Below, in pieces: positions 34,230-35,522 of a stretch of DNA of 35,522 nt. The notes beneath the pieces are model-generated. The model was not told where the DNA came from. It did no database searches and worked only from the letters and a program-made list of their open reading frames with translations. Both the position numbers and the translations under genes were made by a program. Positions within the stretch are counted from its first letter, which is position 1, and each line of letters begins with the position of its first letter. Source of the stretch: Bacteroidales bacterium (lineage in GTDB: Bacteria > Bacteroidota > Bacteroidia > Bacteroidales > UBA932); assembly GCA_021443665.1 (NCBI GenBank), contig JABUTN010000004.1:92337-127858 (forward strand), read 5' to 3'.

Positions 34230-34826
34230 TTATTGTATTTTTAAACAAGTCTCTATATAATTCAGTATCTCCTCTTTCCCAAAACGCGAGGTGGCGGAAG
34301 TGGTGAAATGCTCCGGCTCGATGCCGATCGCGTCCCTTATCTGTCCCACAATCTTGGCTGTCTGCAATTTTCGTGCAGCAGAACTGAGTTTGTCGCCTTT
34401 TGTGAAAATTATTGCCATAGGGACCTCCGCTTTGTGGGCCGCAGTGATGAAGGAAGCGTCTATGTCCTGGAGGTCGTGGCGGCAGTCGATCAAGACCATC
34501 AGGCGCCTTAGCTCGGGGCTGTGGCCTATGAAATCCTGAATCATCGTCTTCAAGGCCTCCTGGCGTTTCTGCCCAATTTTGGCGAAGCCGTAGCCGGGAA
34601 GGTCCACCAGATACCAGCTGTCGTTGATCAGAAAGTGGTTGATGAGCTGGGTTTTGCCGGGAGTGGCGGAAGTGTGCGCCAAATCCTTCTGGCCGCACAA
34701 CATATTGATAAGCGAACTCTTGCCTACATTTGACCGGCCGATAAAGGCGAACTCCGGACCTTTTCTGGCCGGTTTCTCGCTCAAGCGCGTGCTACTCCCT
34801 GCAAATGTGGCTTTGGAGATTAACAT
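34230..34826 (-). CDS. engB: Ribosome biogenesis GTPase YihA/EngB
   Basis: A 198-residue essential GTPase for 50S subunit assembly. G1 is GRSNVGKSS (about residues 30-38), then TSATPGKTQLINHF (G2), DLPGYGFAK (G3) and TKGD (G4). The length fits the family. I chose the ATG at 34826 (MLISKATFAGSSTRL) because family members begin with a strand of that type, and because a TTTG-N19-TAAATTTG promoter at 34866-34836 lies between it and an alternative start at 34865, so the longer form would not be transcribed from that promoter. It starts the long minus-strand run and follows dnaG. Confidence 0.95.
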   Translation of the reverse strand: MLISKATFAGSSTRLSEKPARKGPEFAFIGRSNVGKSSLINMLCGQKDLAHTSATPGKTQLINHFLINDSWYLVDLPGYGFAKIGQKRQEALKTMIQDFIGHSPELRRLMVLIDCRHDLQDIDASFITAAHKAEVPMAIIFTKGDKLSSAARKLQTAKIVGQIRDAIGIEPEHFTTSATSRFGKEEILNYIETCLKIQ

Positions 34827-34835
34827 AACAACCGG

Positions 34836-34866
34836 CAAATTTAACATTTTGGGGCGGTATGACAAA
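34836..34866 (-). promoter_or_regulatory. Promoter of the engB-prs-...-methyltransferase run
   Basis: Minus-strand TTTG (34866-34863), 19-base spacer, TAAATTTG (34843-34836): a full Bacteroidetes match. Only nine bases separate the box from the engB ATG, so the leader would be about five bases. The -33 TTTG is the end of a run of seven T (34870-34864) just past the dnaG stop. Confidence 0.7.
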
Positions 34867-34876
34867 AAAAGATTGC

Positions 34877-35522
34877 CTACATTCTGTTAAGTTCCTTGGA
34901 GAGTATGGCACGCACCTGCGAAAGCTGGCTGAGAGTGAGCAGAATCTTACCTTCAGCCTCGCTGTCGCCCTCCGCCTGGGCTCGACCGAGGTCTTCTATG
35001 AGGCTGTTGCACAGATATTCCACGTGCCGCTGTTTGAACACATTGACGGCCTTGGGAACGGAAAGGTGCAGAACATTCTCCTGACGCACGAGAGACTTGT
35101 TGAAAACGGCCACGGTCAGTTCCGGCCCGATTTCGGTGATACCCATCACTTCAGCCGTGAGGGCGGGGTCGAGATTGTTGTAGAAGAAATGCAGTATCTC
35201 CTCCTGCAGGACGTCCGCATCGGGGAAGTTCTCATCCCGGATATGGGCTTCCGTCACCTGCGCCTCAACCCGGTAATATATGTCATACAGATTCTTGAGC
35301 ACAGGCACGTGCAGTTCCAAATCATCCTGGGCAAGCGAGTTACTGATGTAGCGCGAAACGCTCATCTGCCCGTCATCGAAGTGTATTTGGTAAAGGCCGT
35401 AGCGCATAAGGAAGAATAGGAGGCTCTTTTCCGCCGGGGCGACAGAATCCAGTTTGTTGTCCGCCACAATTTGGGTTTCCCTGCCGAGGGGGCCGCTGCC
35501 GTCCGGGGCAAGACCCTGAGCA
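34877..35522 (-). CDS. dnaG: DNA primase DnaG, C-terminal part (runs off window)
   Basis: The frame is open from the window's right edge to the TAG at 34877. About 214 residues are visible. The first are AQGLAPDGSGPLGRE, a low-complexity linker, then VAPAEKSLLFFLMRYGLYQ, typical of the DnaG C-terminal helicase-binding domain of Bacteroidetes ('..EK.LL..L.RYG...'). The rest is helical with repeated charged residues and ends KELNRM. The toprim and zinc domains lie beyond the window. A GTG at 35467 could be taken as a start, but the frame continues without stop to the edge and the peptide is a domain tail, so I treat it as a partial gene. It is followed on the minus strand by the engB promoter. 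Confidence 0.8.
   Translation of the reverse strand, partial: AQGLAPDGSGPLGRETQIVADNKLDSVAPAEKSLLFFLMRYGLYQIHFDDGQMSVSRYISNSLAQDDLELHVPVLKNLYDIYYRVEAQVTEAHIRDENFPDADVLQEEILHFFYNNLDPALTAEVMGITEIGPELTVAVFNKSLVRQENVLHLSVPKAVNVFKQRHVEYLCNSLIEDLGRAQAEGDSEAEGKILLTLSQLSQVRAILSKELNRM

Noticed and set aside
35465-35467. A GTG start for a separate 196-residue protein at the right edge
   Set aside because: The frame is open to the edge and the peptide matches the DnaG tail, so this is an internal codon of a partial gene.

Overview
The window comes from the chromosome of a bacterium in the Bacteroidota, most likely order Bacteroidales. Four things point there. Recurrent promoter-like sites of the form TAnnTTTG, several with TTTG 19-20 bases upstream, sit in front of genes. 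Strong Shine-Dalgarno sites are largely absent. The families include DUF1573, DUF4783, NodT-type lipoprotein efflux channels, a long (1101-residue) SecA and Bacteroidetes-type DnaG. The sequence is visibly GC-rich, which would fit a Rikenellaceae-like or uncultured gut Bacteroidales lineage. That finer placement is inference only. The content is overwhelmingly core chromosomal. I see no phage, insertion sequence, CRISPR array, tRNA or rRNA.

Layout. 1-126: the 3' end of a plus-strand membrane glycosyltransferase. 130-5353, minus: secA, lpdA and a bactofilin in one tight run. 5406-6230, minus: dapF. 6337-11959, plus: a three-gene RND efflux operon (adaptor, pump, outer-membrane channel) closed by a strong bidirectional terminator. 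12032-12184, minus: rpmH (50 residues). 12254-20264, minus: a seven-gene run with overlaps or gaps of 12 bases or less (DUF1573 protein, MeaB GTPase, ArsP_2-type metal transporter, YitT protein, DNA polymerase I, an ECF sigma factor, RsmG). 20320-24866, plus: a large M16 peptidase lipoprotein, a 57-residue ferredoxin and a YfcC-type transporter. 24895-25035, minus: a 46-residue orphan peptide with its own promoter. 25099-34826, minus: an eleven-gene run from engB through prs, nadE, a small Cys-rich membrane protein, der, a DUF4783 protein, dnaX, lptB, a secreted unknown, an M16 peptidase and an O-methyltransferase. 34877-35522, minus: the C-terminal part of dnaG, running off the window.

The genes mix DNA replication (polA, dnaX, dnaG), ribosome biogenesis (der, engB, rsmG, rpmH), envelope export (secA, lptB, RND pump, bactofilin), cofactor and precursor supply (prs, nadE, dapF, lpdA) and peptidases. 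No obviously novel multi-gene system is present. The points most worth a second look are the 46-residue peptide beside an O-methyltransferase, M16 peptidase and secreted unknown; a DNA polymerase I whose 3'-5' exonuclease acidic residues appear lost; two genes whose promoter box almost touches the start codon (possible leaderless mRNAs), one overlapping a terminator; and T-tracts that end in the -33 element of the next gene.
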